From Chrysoperla carnea (Eukaryota > Arthropoda > Insecta > Neuroptera > Chrysopidae), in NCBI RefSeq assembly GCF_905475395.1, contig NC_058339.1, forward strand, positions 5,154,001 through 5,218,000: a DNA stretch of 64,000 nt, in the 5' to 3' direction. A program made the position numbers and the translations under genes. The notes under the pieces are model-generated. The model worked only from the letters and a program-made list of their open reading frames with translations, searched no databases and was not told the DNA's origin. This document shows positions 50,321 through 62,600 of this stretch, piece after piece (positions within the stretch are counted from its first letter, which is position 1; each line of letters opens with the position of its first letter).

Positions 50321-53161
50321 GAGTAGGATGACATTAATTTTTAATATTTAATTTTTTTATTTATTACATATTATGTTACTTATAACACAATTATATTTAA
50401 TAAATATTTTAAATGCACATATTAACTCATTATTATAAACACATATTTAATAATAATTATTATTAAATATGTTAATTAAATGACAAAATTGTTTTTATAA
50501 TAAATTAATTAATTCTTTAATATAGGTTGAGACAAAATCAGTGCGTTAATATCTATTAATGAGAGCAAACAGATTTATCATCTTACTGGAAAGCACAAAA
50601 ACGAATATTTAAGGACGTTTCTAAAAAATCACGATCTATAAGGATCATTTTTAAATCGCGTCGATGCATTCTAATTAATGCCCTTTATAAGCAGATAACT
50701 GAATTCAAAATTTCATTCTAAATTTATGGTAAAATAGTCTAATTTTAAAACACCACTATTTTTCCGTTTTTCTCTCGTTTCGTTTTGACTCGAATGACTT
50801 ATCAAATTGAAATTTTAGAGTGTTTGTAGTATAAAATATGGTGGGAACGCAAATAAATGTATATATTTTCAGATATGGAAATCGTTAATCCTGATCAGGA
50901 TAATGAAGCTAATAAAAACGTGTTAAAAATGCATGAATACACATCTTGTATACATGTAAAATCTAATTAAGTATTTTTATTTATTTATAAATTTAAAAAA
51001 AAAATTAAATTATGCTATTTTATTTATTCATAGATCATTATTAATACGATTATAATATTCAGGTGTTAACAATAAATTATCAAGATAAATATGTATAAAT
51101 TACATTAATAATTACTCCTAGCATGTTGTCAGAGGCGTATTATAAATTTTTGAGCCCGAAGGCAGTTTCAAATATTACGAGTACCTCTTAAAAATCGACC
51201 AACTAATCAGCCAACTGTATGCAAAAAAAGAAAAAGTGGTGTAGATTTAAACAAATTGACAAAACATAAGTTCAACACTGAAGAAACATTTTTTTAAATT
51301 TGGTAATTGTAATTTCAATATTTTTTGTAAGACTCGGCTTCTCCTCGACTTTTTTATCACACACGCCAGGAAATCTTACTTTGTATGGCCTAGATTCGTA
51401 ATATACTATTCCTGTTAGCATTAAAGTTGATATAATGTTATTAGTATGTACATAATACATTGTTTGATATAAATTATAAAAATCTAATATTTTATTTTGA
51501 TTAAAAGCAATTAATTTATTGTTAATCACTAATTATATGCTTATTCAATTATTGTAATTAGTTTTATATTTATTTCATAAAAAATAGCAATCTTGTTTTT
51601 ATAATTTATATGTTATTATTTATGTATAATAGTCCAGGCAATTAATGATTCATAATTACTTACATTGTAAGGCCGTGAAGTCCCATGGAGTCCTAAACAT
51701 AGTATAGGTACCTTGATATGTTGATATATAGGGTTTTTCAGCATAGCTAGTCTAAGGCCTTCTTTTAAGGAGTCATTGGAATGTGTAAAAACCAATTTCA
51801 TGTTTACACAAGCTAATTACTTTGTTGTCATGAAATCATTGTTTATGGAATCAATCACTCGTCAGATGATTTCTAGACGAATCTTTTCCATACGAGTGTA
51901 ACTCGCACTTGACCAATTTTTTATTTAAAATATGGGCTATTTTATGTTATGGTTGTACTTATTTTAATAAAAATTGTTCATTGTAATATTTGGAAAATTG
52001 CCAAAATGAAGTGAAGAAAAGCACACAGAACAACAACAATAAAACGATAAAATAAATAATAACTCATAAAGTTTGAAAATATTGTCGGTCAACCAAAAAC
52101 CAAGAAAATAATACAATCATGTACACATAACATTATGAAAATCATTGACTAACTCACTAACTATACTAATATATTGGCTACGACCATGAGTTTTATTTTA
52201 GGCAGTTATCATAGTAACGAAACACTACACAATTATATGGATGGGCATATAAGTCTATGGATTATATACAGGATGTATGTATTATAAGGTTTATGAAAAA
52301 AATGTATTCTTTATAAAAAGCTCTGCTTTCAAAAATATTAACATTCAACGATTCACTTTTAACATCGAATATTCAGGGTAGCCATAAATTGAGAAAGTTC
52401 GACAGGAATTATAATGGTCCTTTAGAAATGTAGAACATTTTGAACAGATAATAAAGGAAACGGTTCAAGAAATAACTACCGAGATATGTAGGAGTATATT
52501 TAAACAATTTTATAAAAAAACAATTACATTTATGGAAATACTCCATTGTGCAGCGCTGCGGTCCATTTAACTGTCCCGTCCACAAACTATGCTCTATGCC
52601 AACTATCACATTATCACATTTCGATATTATTGCCAACACCCCGTCGCCTTTCCCATATCAAAATATTTCAAGATACACAAACGAAACAAAAAGAGTAAAT
52701 TCAAGTTTAGTTTACGCAGATTCTTCGTGACAATTTAAAAAAAAAAAAATCCCAGGATATGTAAAGAAAATATTTGAAGAATTTATATAAATCTCATAAA
52801 AGTTAGTTATTTTTTTTATTAACAATAATTGCATTTGATAAACATAAATAAATTGTTATGCACTAATAAATTAACGAATCGGAATGTTGTTCCGTCATGT
52901 GATAGCATTCTCAGTTTACATTTATATCGATTCATACCTACGATTTTTATATTATTTTTTGCTTAAAATTAATATCTTAACAATCAAATATACTATTTCT
53001 AGAATACTATCTAAAATTTATCTTCAAAGCAATTCATATTTAGGAAGATGTACTATAGGAAAAGTTTAGGCTAGGTAGGTACTATAATTTAAGATGTTTT
53101 GTAATTGCACATTGTTAACTGACTTGTATAGTATGGAGTTTACTATATATAGAAGATACTT
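50321..53161. other. AT-rich stretch downstream of the serine protease homologue genes; no gene seen
   Basis: Only short frames of low coding quality occur (for example 51272-51529 and 52409-52639, both minus). No canonical AATAAA was found just past the end of the 53162 gene on its strand; ATTAAA overlapping its stop codon is the nearest variant. Confidence 0.45.
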
Positions 53162-55444
53162 TTAATCAGAGTCCTCGCAATTGCCTCTCGAAGAATTAGG
53201 ATTCCACTGAACACAACGTTCCGCTGTGTTTGGTTGTTTTAAAAGGGCATCCATAGTATCACGTACCCATTTTTTAATTCTTTTATCTGCCAAACGTGTG
53301 AAAAAAGTTGGTACACCGGCTGTGTTGCATTTAGCCGTACTCACTGTCGAAATACCATAAAGTGTATTATCTTTTATAAACATGCCAGCAAAATCAGAGC
53401 CACATAGTGTTTTTACACAATTGTTGTTATAATCTTCTTCGCTCTCTTTACATTGTTGCTTTACCTTATACGCACAGAATATACGTTTATTACTTTTAGG
53501 ATTAACACCCTTACCATACTTAATGCGACCATACTTACTCCACCAAAGATAATCACATACAGTTTGGGAAGTGAGTTGAAGTTGACTTCTTTTTAAATCG
53601 TTGCTGGTTGGTTTATCCTTACTAAACTAAAAAATAATACCAGCAAAATTTACAAAATTAAAAAATTTCCCGACAAATGCTTTTTCTTTCTTGTAGCTCT
53701 CTTCAAACTAAACCGATTTTCTTGAAACATAGTTAAGAACACTCTACATTAACTAATCTTTCATACAAACAAAAAATAAAAATCGGTTCATTCGTTTAGG
53801 AGCTATTTCCAAAACTACTGAATGGATTTTAATGAAATATTACAATATTATACCTCAAACATCAGAATAACACGTAGGCTATAATTTATGGAGGTAACAG
53901 GTGACCCGCCGGTTTCGCTGAACGATTTCGACTTTAAAAACAAAATAATTAGGCTAATATAAAGTTACATATATTTCGAGTGCTATGTATAATTAGGATT
54001 AATAAGATCGTCCAGCGTAGCGGCCTGGTTAGACTAAAAATATATGTAAATTACATTATCAAATAACTTCAAATCGCAAAATTTACGTTGTTCGACTAAA
54101 GTTCCAAACCCAATTGACTTACCCAAGTCCATCCAACTATTGTTCCTCTATAAAATCCTTTTGTGGCACATTCATCACATGTCCAATCATTACTGCCTAT
54201 TTTTATTGTTTTTGCTTCAGAATCTATTGGCCAACTTAACTGAAAAATTAATCCATTTGAATTTGTTGATAAAATTTGCTTTTAAATAAATTTATCAAAG
54301 TGGTAAGACACTTGGAAGCTACCAGATGCCTTTATGCGGAGTTCAAATATTGTTCTTTGACTATACTATAACTAGAAATATATTTTGAAGGAGACAGTAC
54401 CTTTATTAATGCAACATCATAATCTATTGCGGCCTCATCGTAACCAGCATGTTTTTCAATACGCTCTACATTGATTAGATCAGAAATTCTTTCAGCACTT
54501 TGTATATATTTCGTTTTTCCAGCTCTAACACCATAGTACTTTACGTTGTTCTGTTCCCCCAAGCAATGTGCGTGAGTTAATACGATATTCTCATCAAGTA
54601 TTGCAGCACCGCACAAAAATTTCCATTCTGATCTACGTTTCTCGTACAATTGAGCCTGATGTTCAATAATTAGCATCAGACAACGAAAATACGATAATTA
54701 TAGAAAAATAGGACCCCACTTATTTTTGCACTAAAATATGTAGTGTTTATAAGACACAATTGACCAAGTGGCTCATTTACGAACTCGACCTCACTTTTTA
54801 TGTCCTGAACACACTATAAAAATTTCAGCTTGATATTTTTTTCGTTTTTGAGTTATCGTGTTGAGAGACAGGCGGACAGACAACCGAAGATAGACTAATT
54901 AGATGATTTTATGAACACCTATACCAAAATTTTGTTGGTAGCATCAATATTTTTAAGCGTTACAAACTTGTGACTAAACTTAATATACCTTGATATATTT
55001 CATAATTTATACCATTTCATGGTATAAAAACTGGGAAAAGATAATTTTTGAGTGTATTGTAGCCAAAAATAGATGGTGTCATTCTTCTGCATAATAATTA
55101 TAACGTTAAAAATAAAACTATCGTTAGGGTTTTACCATGTACTTATGTTGTTTTATTGATGCTTTTTCAACACCCGAAATGAAGTATTTACCAAACTTGG
55201 CTCGTTTTGCTTTGAATGTAAAGTTTGCCCATGATGAATTTTTCCTTGGAAGAGAAATAGTTCCTCCTTAATAAAAAAAAATGTTTTTCTCATTTTTAAC
55301 CTAATTACTCTTTGAATTATATTTTTTGTTGATTCTTGCTAGCCTCTGTATTTTTTTCTGTAAAATTCATAACTTACCATATATAATTGTGAACAATACA
55401 AGGAGAATCAAAAACCACACACAGTATAAACTTTCAATTTTCAT
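53162..55444 (-). CDS. Secreted serine protease homologue A (S1 fold, Ser195 to Phe), five exons
   Basis: Exons on the minus strand are 55444-55378, 55266-55136, 54655-54401, 54239-54123 and 53626-53162. All four introns have GT..AG ends and the phases agree (1, 0, 0, 0). The product is 344 residues: an N-terminal hydrophobic signal peptide (FLILLVLFTIIY), a short basic linker, then an S1 domain. ISGVEKAS replaces the usual IVGG start and no Arg/Lys precedes it, so normal zymogen cleavage is unlikely. The Cys42-Cys58 pair, THAHC (His57 kept), DYDVALIK (Asp102 kept), LSWPI and VGWTW follow family order. The loop that should read GDSGGP reads CGSDFAGMF: Asp194 and Gly197 are kept but Ser195 is Phe, so no protease activity is expected. 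A tail of about 33 residues with two extra Cys follows the last helix. The family includes non-catalytic immune cofactors and gut or venom proteins; which role applies here is unknown. Confidence 0.88.
53640..53950. repeat. Dispersed repeat inside the last intron of homologue A
   Basis: CCCGACAAATGC, CTCTTCAAACTAAACCGATT, TTCTTGAAACATAGTTAAGA and CACGTAGGCTATAATTTATG..GACCCGCCGGTTTCGCTGAA have the style of a common insect transposon-derived repeat. Its start recurs at the right edge of the window (63880-64000). Confidence 0.65.
54751..55030 (+). mobile_element. GGAC-family element inside intron 2 of homologue A, 5'-truncated
   Basis: It holds CTCATTTACGAACTCGACCT, CAGGCGGACAGACAACCG and a CATGGTATAAAAA end. 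It lies antisense to the host gene within the 480-base intron between exons 2 and 3 and accounts for more than half of that intron's length. Confidence 0.8.
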
Positions 55445-55855
55445 TTTATAAAAACATCGATGAAAATGGGAAAAAGTAAATTTTAATATTCTAATTTTGT
55501 GTATACTAATAATAAATAATATAATAATATTTTATCTTAATTAGATAAGAGAATTAGTTCTTAATGACTTTCAGTAAGAAAACACATTATTTCATGCTAT
55601 TTTACTTTATAAATTAGCAATTAACAAACTGTAGTGTTTTATTAGCTTAAGGGAGGGGCTACATGGGTTTCACAAGTTGTCTTATTAATTGCTACAACAT
55701 TTCGAGAATATTATCCTAAATTTTCAAGTCGATACGAATAAAAATTTCGGAGATACAGCCCTGGAAAGATGCTAAATCTACTGGAATGATGTCATCTAGG
55801 ACCAGTTAATCATTTACAGAATGCTACATGGTTGTTTCCAGAAAAAAAAAGCTAT

Positions 55856-57581
55856 TTAATTTTGACTTTTAAGTTTTATTTTATTTTTCTTTATCCAATT
55901 CGCAATATTTCTATCCGTTAAACGTATGAAAATAGAAGGTACTTTTAACCTAACTTTAACAGCACACTTTCTTGGACCTCCTAAAGTAAAGCCATACACT
56001 TTTTTGTTCATAATGAATATCCCACCAAATTCACCGCCACATATTCCGCAATGGTCTACTTTATAAGCACAAAATATTTTATTATTATTACGATGAGTAC
56101 CACGAAAAATCTTCCAAAAATCTTCACATCTCTTTTGAGGAATAACTTGAAGTTCGCTACGTTTTAAAAGCCCATTGGACGGTTTATCATCACCCCACTA
56201 GAGAACAAAATAATTAAATAAATAAAAATTTCTTATCTAATATCTTTTTAGAATATTGCATATTTTTCGTTCCGTGAGAGTTTTCGTGAAGTTGGAATTA
56301 TTTTCTACATAATAGTGTAGTAAAACCCCTTGAAATTGACCTCCGTATTTTTGCTCCAGAATTTTAAACCATATATGGTTCGATTGTGCTCGTGAAAAGA
56401 AGAATTGTTTCAGAAATTTACACTTTTGTACCATCCTTTTTCGACTTCACGCTTGTCTTTAAATTCAGGAGAATTCAACTAACTGCCCTACACTTGAAAC
56501 CTAAATTCACCTACCCAAGTCCATCCGACCACCGATCCTCTATAAGATCCATAATTAGTTCTATTACACTCCCAGCCATCATCAGCTAATTCTATTGGTT
56601 GAACTGTATCTGAATATTTTAGTGCGTCTTTCAACTGAAAAATTATAATTTGTTGAAAATACGTTAGAAATATTACGAAATTTAGGTCGATCAAGCTAGA
56701 TAAAATGGATTTAGGAAAAAATAGACTGGAGCCGAAATAATAGATCCGAAAAAAATATATTTGGAAAAAATAGACCTGGAAAAAAATAGACAACAAATTT
56801 TCTCATCCTAATTTGAATAAGAGCTTAAATTTATTATAAAAATAAGTTTGGAAGTAAAATACCTTCACTAATGCGACATTATAATCCAATGAAACAGGAT
56901 CGTATAAATTATGGCTTACTATCCCCTCGATTTGGTTTTGCAATCCACCTTCATTTACATCTGTTGTTCCAACTTTTATAATAAAGTTTGCGTTTTTTAG
57001 CTTTACGCACTCAGCGGCAGTTAATATTATAGATTCATCAAGAATAACACCAGCACACCGATATAATCCCTCAGAATCTGATTTTTTTTGAACTAATTGA
57101 ACCTGATATAATAATAATTATAAAATGAAACAGAAATAACGATATTTTTTTACGTTTATACCAAATACGGATAATCTTCTATCCTTGCTTTTTCCACACC
57201 TCTCATAAACTTTCCACGGAAATTGTCTTTTCTTGATTTGGATGCAAAACCTATTAATGGTGAATATGAAATTGGAAGTAAATAATGAATACCTTGAAAA
57301 CAAAGAAATTTATATGAAATTACTAATCAAAGTCAGCGTTTTACCAAAAAAAGTTTTTCATGTTTATGGCCAGTTTTTAATTTTGGTATGATTATAAAGC
57401 TTAACCCGAATTTAACGATCGATTAAAAATTAAGGATTTCTGATAATAATTGAGTTCTTGAGATCATTATATTGACTTATTTTATTTCAATTGGCAAGAA
57501 TAAGTTTGAAAACTTACGATCTATTCTTGTAATCAATATAAATTGAACAAAACAAATAAATAGTATACGTTGTAAATACAT
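55856..57581 (-). CDS. Secreted serine protease homologue B (S1 fold, entire catalytic triad lost), five exons
   Basis: Exons on the minus strand are 57581-57518, 57250-57162, 57102-56863, 56634-56515 and 56197-55856, with GT..AG introns and phases 1, 0, 0, 0 as in homologue A. The product is 284 residues. A hydrophobic signal peptide (ILFICFVQFILIT) and a basic linker lead into MRGVEKARIEDYPYLVQL, where the usual IVGG is missing. The active-site segments read TAAEC (His57 to Glu), DYNVALVK (Asp102 to Asn) and CGGEFGGIF (Asp194 to Glu, Ser195 to Phe). The structural cysteines and the GWTW and FCAYK motifs remain. Its last exon ends soon after the C-terminal helix, lacking the Cys-bearing tail of A. 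It lies 411 bases upstream of A on the same strand, and the shared exon structure shows tandem duplication. It is clearly non-catalytic; a binding or cofactor role is the usual inference. The reading frame is intact, so it is not an obvious pseudogene. Confidence 0.88.
56688..56795. repeat. Imperfect tandem repeat in intron 3 of homologue B
   Basis: Variants of GGAAAAAATAGACCTGGA recur four or five times. Confidence 0.6.
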
Positions 57582-57602
57582 ATTTTTAAATTATCGTTTA
57601 AA

Positions 57603-57634
57603 ATTGATCGATATTAAACATACTTTTTTATAAA
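57603..57634 (-). promoter_or_regulatory. Candidate core promoter of homologue B
   Basis: TATAAAA on the minus strand starts at 57632. An initiator-like GATCAATT with its A at about 57605 follows 27 bases later, which would leave a 5' UTR of roughly 24 bases before the ATG at 57581. In AT-rich DNA this is suggestive only. Confidence 0.3.
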
Positions 57635-58284
57635 CAATATACAAATAATAGACTTTTTTATTCAAACAGCTCTTGTTAAAATTTCGCAATATTTCTTAAT
57701 TAATCATCGCTAATCTAATAATGACGCGCATTTTTATCGGTATTGAATTAAAATCTAATTGATGTATCATTTCTACATATTATTTGTTTCTGCAGCTTCA
57801 GATATAAAAGTTTTACAAAATTGTAACTATATAAACTAAAAAAAAAAATATTCCTAAAACCTTAAAGTGAGTGATTCAATTATAATAAAACTATTGTTAT
57901 AATTTTATTATATACATACAAATATTAAAATTAAAATGTATGTATTTATGCTGTAACTAAATGATTTATATTGATCTGATTAAATTTATTCTCTTATGAA
58001 CTTAAAATAAATCATATTTATTCAAGCTTATTAACAAAAACCACTTTTTATATTTCCCGCTCTTCTTACATACAAACAACAAACATTGGTCACCTGTCAT
58101 AATCAGCATAATATTATAAAATGGCGTATATTTATTATTAACTGTTTATATACAATGTTTTCGAAATTATGAAAGGAGAGCCAGCCCAAACATCCTTTGT
58201 GCGAGACCTGCATTGTGTATATTTAAGATACAATAGGACACAGATTGCGCTGTCACAGGGCAGATTAGTGGTGAGCTAAATTAG

Positions 58285-58407
58285 CCTCGATCAAAGCCCA
58301 AGTCTGCAAGACCAAGTCAAATTAAGATCAAGGCCAAGACCCAAGTCTGCAAAGCCAAGGTCTAACTTTGCAAAACCAAGACCTATTTGTGCAAGACCCA
58401 CGCTCAT
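58285..58407 (+). repeat. Degenerate tandem repeat, unit about 21-30 bp
   Basis: The core GTCTGCAAGACCAAG recurs as GTCTGCAAAGCCAAG, TAACTTTGCAAAACCAAG and TTGTGCAAGACCCA. It is GC-richer than the surroundings and has no sustained open frame. Confidence 0.7.
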
Positions 58408-58639
58408 AACAAGACTTTTATCAAACTTATTGTTGAAAATAATTAATGAACCCCTTAGAGAGTATTTTTAAGTTTTTTTTATATCTATGACAATTTTTCT
58501 TTAGCAATTTAAGTAAAATTCGAGAAATATGGAAAAAACAATAACTAATTTACTAACTTTCAGTATAACACAGTTTGGAAGATATAAGGGTCAAGATATC
58601 ATAGTTATAGAGATTATAAAGCAATGAACCAAGTTAGGA

Positions 58640-58990
58640 AACCAATATTGGCTCAATTTGTATTAGCATGGAATGATAAAATCGTTTCAAACTTGGGTAG
58701 CAGATATAAGCACGCTGAGTGAGGATAAAAAAATGAAATCCGCTTTGCCATATCCGATTTGTTCCGGTGTATATGCTTGCTGTAATAAGCTAAACGCCTT
58801 TGATAGCATGTCCATTCTCTCGGCTACCATAATAGCAAAAAATAATAAACTGATTTTATTAGCCTTGACCGAAGTCAAATCTATGCTGGCTCAATCTTAG
58901 ACAAGAGGTAACTAACGAAGTCTTGATTTATCCGTTATGACCAGGGTATGGGCAAGGATTGTCAAACCAAGGCTCGTCTTGCTGGCTCTG
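58640..58990. other. GC-richer segment with overlapping open frames, unassigned
   Basis: Frames occur on both strands (plus 58673-58900; minus 58878-58687). The minus frame, with SLLQQAYTPEQIGYGKAD, looks slightly more protein-like, but nothing is recognisable and no splice sites frame it. The region may belong to the same inserted element as the tandem repeat at 58285-58407. Confidence 0.3.
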
Positions 58991-59533
58991 CACCAAGATA
59001 CTGGCGTCTTATAAAGCCCACTTAACCTGAACCATTCTGCCTAAGATAGTTTGCACATGCCCACGAAATATGAAATGAGTTAGTCATTGATGAATACTTA
59101 TTTTTTTTTAATGTGGCTATGACAAGAACCGGGGTATCATTGATCATTAATTCCATTGTCAAACTTGACATTTCTCCATCGTGGAGTGTCGGGTGACTTA
59201 GATCAGACATGGATATTAGAAGGAACTCTCGGTACTCAATATATTAATATTTATTTGATACTTGTACTTTTTGTACCTATATAAAATGAAAACAACACAA
59301 TATGTATTACACTGTTGCTCTCAAAACCACTCCTTGAAACACATAAATAAAATAATGCCCACTTGATTCTTACCTATATATAACTTTTTTTTTTTTTTTT
59401 TGTTATTTCAAAATTTATGAAATCATGCTCCATTATTTATTTTTATAATAACAAAAAAAAGAAAAATTATATTTTTTTAAAAACAAAAAAAATTAATATG
59501 AATCATTAGATTGTACATTGGCTATTAGGTCAC

Positions 59534-60038
59534 TTAAGGACGTTCCTCGGAAATAACCAAAAAATCACGAGGCAGGTAAATTTGTTTATACTTCTTACGG
59601 TGCTAAATTTTTAGATTTGAGCTGTTAAAGTTTGCGTTTTTAACATGTAAATCCTATATTGAAGTGCTTGTTTTTCAAGGTATACTTTATTATGTAGCAA
59701 GACTAATTTTATTCAAATTAATTTGGAAAATTTGTATTCATTAGTTAAAAGTATGAAAAATATTTTCCTTTAAAAAATTATAACAAGCGAAACTCGTTTG
59801 TCCATAAAATACATCTAAAGTGATGAAATTGTATGCATTTAAGTGTTATGTCTTCTATAAGTGACTTTCTAAATCTCTAGGCATTAATATTTCAAAAACT
59901 ATGGTATATATCGAAAAATATCTCTTAATTTTCGTCTAATTTTTTCAAGTTCAGAATTCACTCTGAAAATTTTGAAACGTATGTCTCAAATAATTCCATA
60001 CTTAATAATTTTCATCACTTAGACAGGAACGTCCTTAA
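59534..60038. mobile_element. MITE with perfect 14-bp inverted ends and TTAA borders
   Basis: TTAAGGACGTTCCT at 59534-59547 is exactly reverse-complemented at 60025-60038. Each end begins with TTAA, the target sequence duplicated by piggyBac-type elements, so the TTAA may be the target site. The 505-bp interior is non-coding. A diverged relative ends near 21110, and partial relatives may lie near 25820 and 45650. Confidence 0.8.
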
Positions 60039-60270
60039 TATATTTTAAAATATATAAAATTGTCGCAGATCTAACGAGTAAGGTTCGATTCATTAATATA
60101 GACCACTTTCACCTAACAATACTGAAATCATCGAATGAATGAAAAAAATAACCTTGATTCTTGTATCGCCTACATTTTCCAATTTTTATTGTTGGTAATG
60201 TTGCAAATATTTGTTCTGTGAAGTTTTTTTGATAAATCATCGGGCTTACCTGAATTATGAGTATTATTAA

Positions 60271-60397
60271 AGGTGATTTTAAGAATATCTATAGTCTATA
60301 CCAAAATTTTGTTTGTGGCATCTATATTTTTAAGCCTTACAAACTTGGGACTAAACTTAGTATACCTTGATATATATCACATATATACAGGGTATAA
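60271..60397 (+). mobile_element. GGAC-family element, 3' fragment
   Basis: AGGTGATTTTAAGAATATCT through ATATATACAGGGTATAATAA matches only the right part of the family. Confidence 0.65.
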
Positions 60398-61199
60398 TAA
60401 TACAAGGAGTAAATAAAATTAGTAGCAATAAATAAAATTGTTAGCAATGATATCAGAATAATTAATTGATTTGACCTTTTGTAAACTGATTAAAAAATCA
60501 ATCGTCGGTGGTCCTAAAAAAAACATTTTTTGAATACAAAAAGTGATCAAAACAAACTTCCATAATCATTTATTGATTTATGGTGATTGAATTGTAATTA
60601 ATGATTTTCTTATTTTCTCCTATAAAGGTTGGTGTGAAGTCGAAAATTTGCTTACTTAATACTTAATGCTTTATTGTTCAAATGGGCTACCTACATACAT
60701 GTAGTGCGGTTGATACCTAGAAGGCTAAACACTATCTATTTATCTATCTATATTACCAAATAAGTTTCGAATATAAAAAAAATTTTTTTTGTAGGGTACG
60801 ACAAACTGCTAAATTTATTTGTAGACCACTACATTTTTTATTCATAAAATAGCTCAACTTTCATGTGCTTTTCGTTCCCTACAAGTGTCCATAGGGCTCG
60901 AGAAATTTGTAGGCCAGTATGAGCATTCAATTTTACTAATATTTATTAAACATTTCTGTAAAAATTAGCCAGTTGTTGATAACTTTTCATACCATCGCTT
61001 TTCCGAAATGTTGGAGGTGGAGGTCACGCTAAAAGGCCCAGTATTTTTGTAGGCCACTAGTATTCTCTCTTATTATATTCAATTATCTTGCATTCATGAC
61101 AATGGTTGTTCATACTTTTTCAATAAATCATTTTATTGACTTGTTTTTCCATGTTCCACATTGATAATGCCTCAATTTCCAAGGTTTTCGTAAATGAAA

Positions 61200-61326
61200 A
61201 CGTTGTAGGTTGAGTATGGGGTATGGGTATGGAGGTTAGCGGGCCAACCTCGAGCATCGCGCCAGGAAGCAATGGTTCAGAGCACCTAGCCAAATAGACC
61301 CTTGTACTCTATTCCCGCTACGCTTT
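61200..61326 (-). mobile_element. Probable 3' UTR of the minus-strand non-LTR fragment
   Basis: GC-rich sequence lies directly downstream of the ORF stop on the minus strand (GGTTGGCCCGCTAACCTCCA near its end). It is followed by ordinary AT-rich DNA, and no poly-A tail is obvious. Confidence 0.45.
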
Positions 61327-61640
61327 TCAGTGGCTATTATAACCAACTGATGTACTGAAACCCAGGATTTGCCTAGCGCTGAGTTTCCTAATTTCTTCTG
61401 GTTCGACTATGGCCGGACCAAACCATTTTCTTCGCTGCTGTGAGAGATTGTCTTTTTCCAATCTGATGTTGGAACTTCTTCAAGTTATCATGCCCTGTGA
61501 GTAACTCTATGATGACTCTAATATCAGCTCTGTTTAGTTTCAAGATCTCCTCGGCTCTGTTACTGAGCGAGTTTCCTTCACCCAACAGGCTTTTGGAACG
61601 TTGTAGGTTGCACAGAAATGAAGCCATTCACCAAGTTTCG
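61327..61640 (-). pseudogene. 3' end of a Jockey/R1-type non-LTR retrotransposon ORF2 (frameshifted)
   Basis: One minus-strand frame reads AEEILKLNRADIRVIIELLT followed by GHDNLKKFQHQIGKRQ. This is the LKLxRxxxRxxxxLLTGHxxLxxHxxxIG signature that precedes the terminal Cys-His motif of Jockey/R1 polyproteins. A frame change near 61430 then gives FGPAIVEPEEIRKLSARQIL and GFSTSVGYNSH, and a stop at 61327-61329, which fits the end of the same protein. The Cys-His motif itself is lost between the two parts. The wording differs from the fragment at 9722, so it comes from a different element. Confidence 0.7.
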
Positions 61641-62321
61641 TTAGAGTGTTAGTCACGAAACTATCCCTCCCTTCTGTACTGTAGACTATAGGCCTCAGAT
61701 CCAAATTTGGTAAAGAGCTTTTTCTTTCTTTTTTTTTCAGCGTATTCAGGAATTGAAGAGGTCTGTAGTTAATTATATAAAACACCGTGTATAAGGTATG
61801 TTTAACAAAGTCCTAAAGTCAATTTTTTTTTGTTGACATTTCTCTTTTGACATCGCGTTCATTGATTCAATGAACAATACATGTAAAATAAAATAAATAA
61901 TAAGCGTTTAGTGAATCAACACACGTGAGATAAACTCATTCATATTAAAAAATTTTATATAAAATAAAAATAATAATAATAAAATAACCATTATCAATAA
62001 TATACAAATATGGACAGAAGAGAACCTGTAGAAGATCCTTCTTCCGTACATGGAAATGATGCATGATGCATGATATACGGAATAATAACATACAGCAAGC
62101 AAGCAGTACTTACTTAGTAAGTGGTTTGTTTTGTTTTGTATGTTATGTATAACAATTAACAAACAACAATACAATCCTAAACCATATTGGTCAAGAATTG
62201 TTTCAGGGAAACCACTCCAGGAATATGCTATTTAAGAGAGGCAGTAGTTTGGAGAATCAACCCATTAGTTAGGGTGAAATTTACAAACTGAAGTTTTGAG
62301 TAAGGTTGACCCAGTGTGGTG

Positions 62322-62600
62322 GAAGACCCAATTGACCTATGTTGCTCATTTACGAACTCGTTTACGAACTCATTTTTACGTCCTGAGTACGCTGTAAAAA
62401 TATCAACTTGGTATCTTTTTTAGTTTTTGAGTTATCGTGATGACAGACGGACAGACGACAGACAGACAGGCAACCGAAAATGGACTAATTTTGTGAACAC
62501 CTATACCAAAATTTGTTCGTGGCATCAACATTTTTAAGCGTTACAAACTTGTGACTAAACTTAATATACTTTGATATATATTTCATATATATGGTATAAC
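62322..62600 (+). mobile_element. GGAC-family element, 5'-truncated
   Basis: GACCCAATTGACCTATGTTG, a GACGGACAGACGACAGACAG tract in place of pure GGAC, and a TATATGGTATAAC end are visible. Confidence 0.8.

Noticed and set aside
56386..56796. Frames on both strands around exon 4 of homologue B (56386-56589 plus; 56796-56488 minus)
   Set aside because: They run across exon-intron borders, or are antisense to the exon, and are explained by the spliced gene model.
57118..57303. 61-codon minus-strand frame overlapping exon 2 of homologue B
   Set aside because: It is a different frame from the one giving RGVEKARIEDYPYL, which joins the flanking exons in phase.
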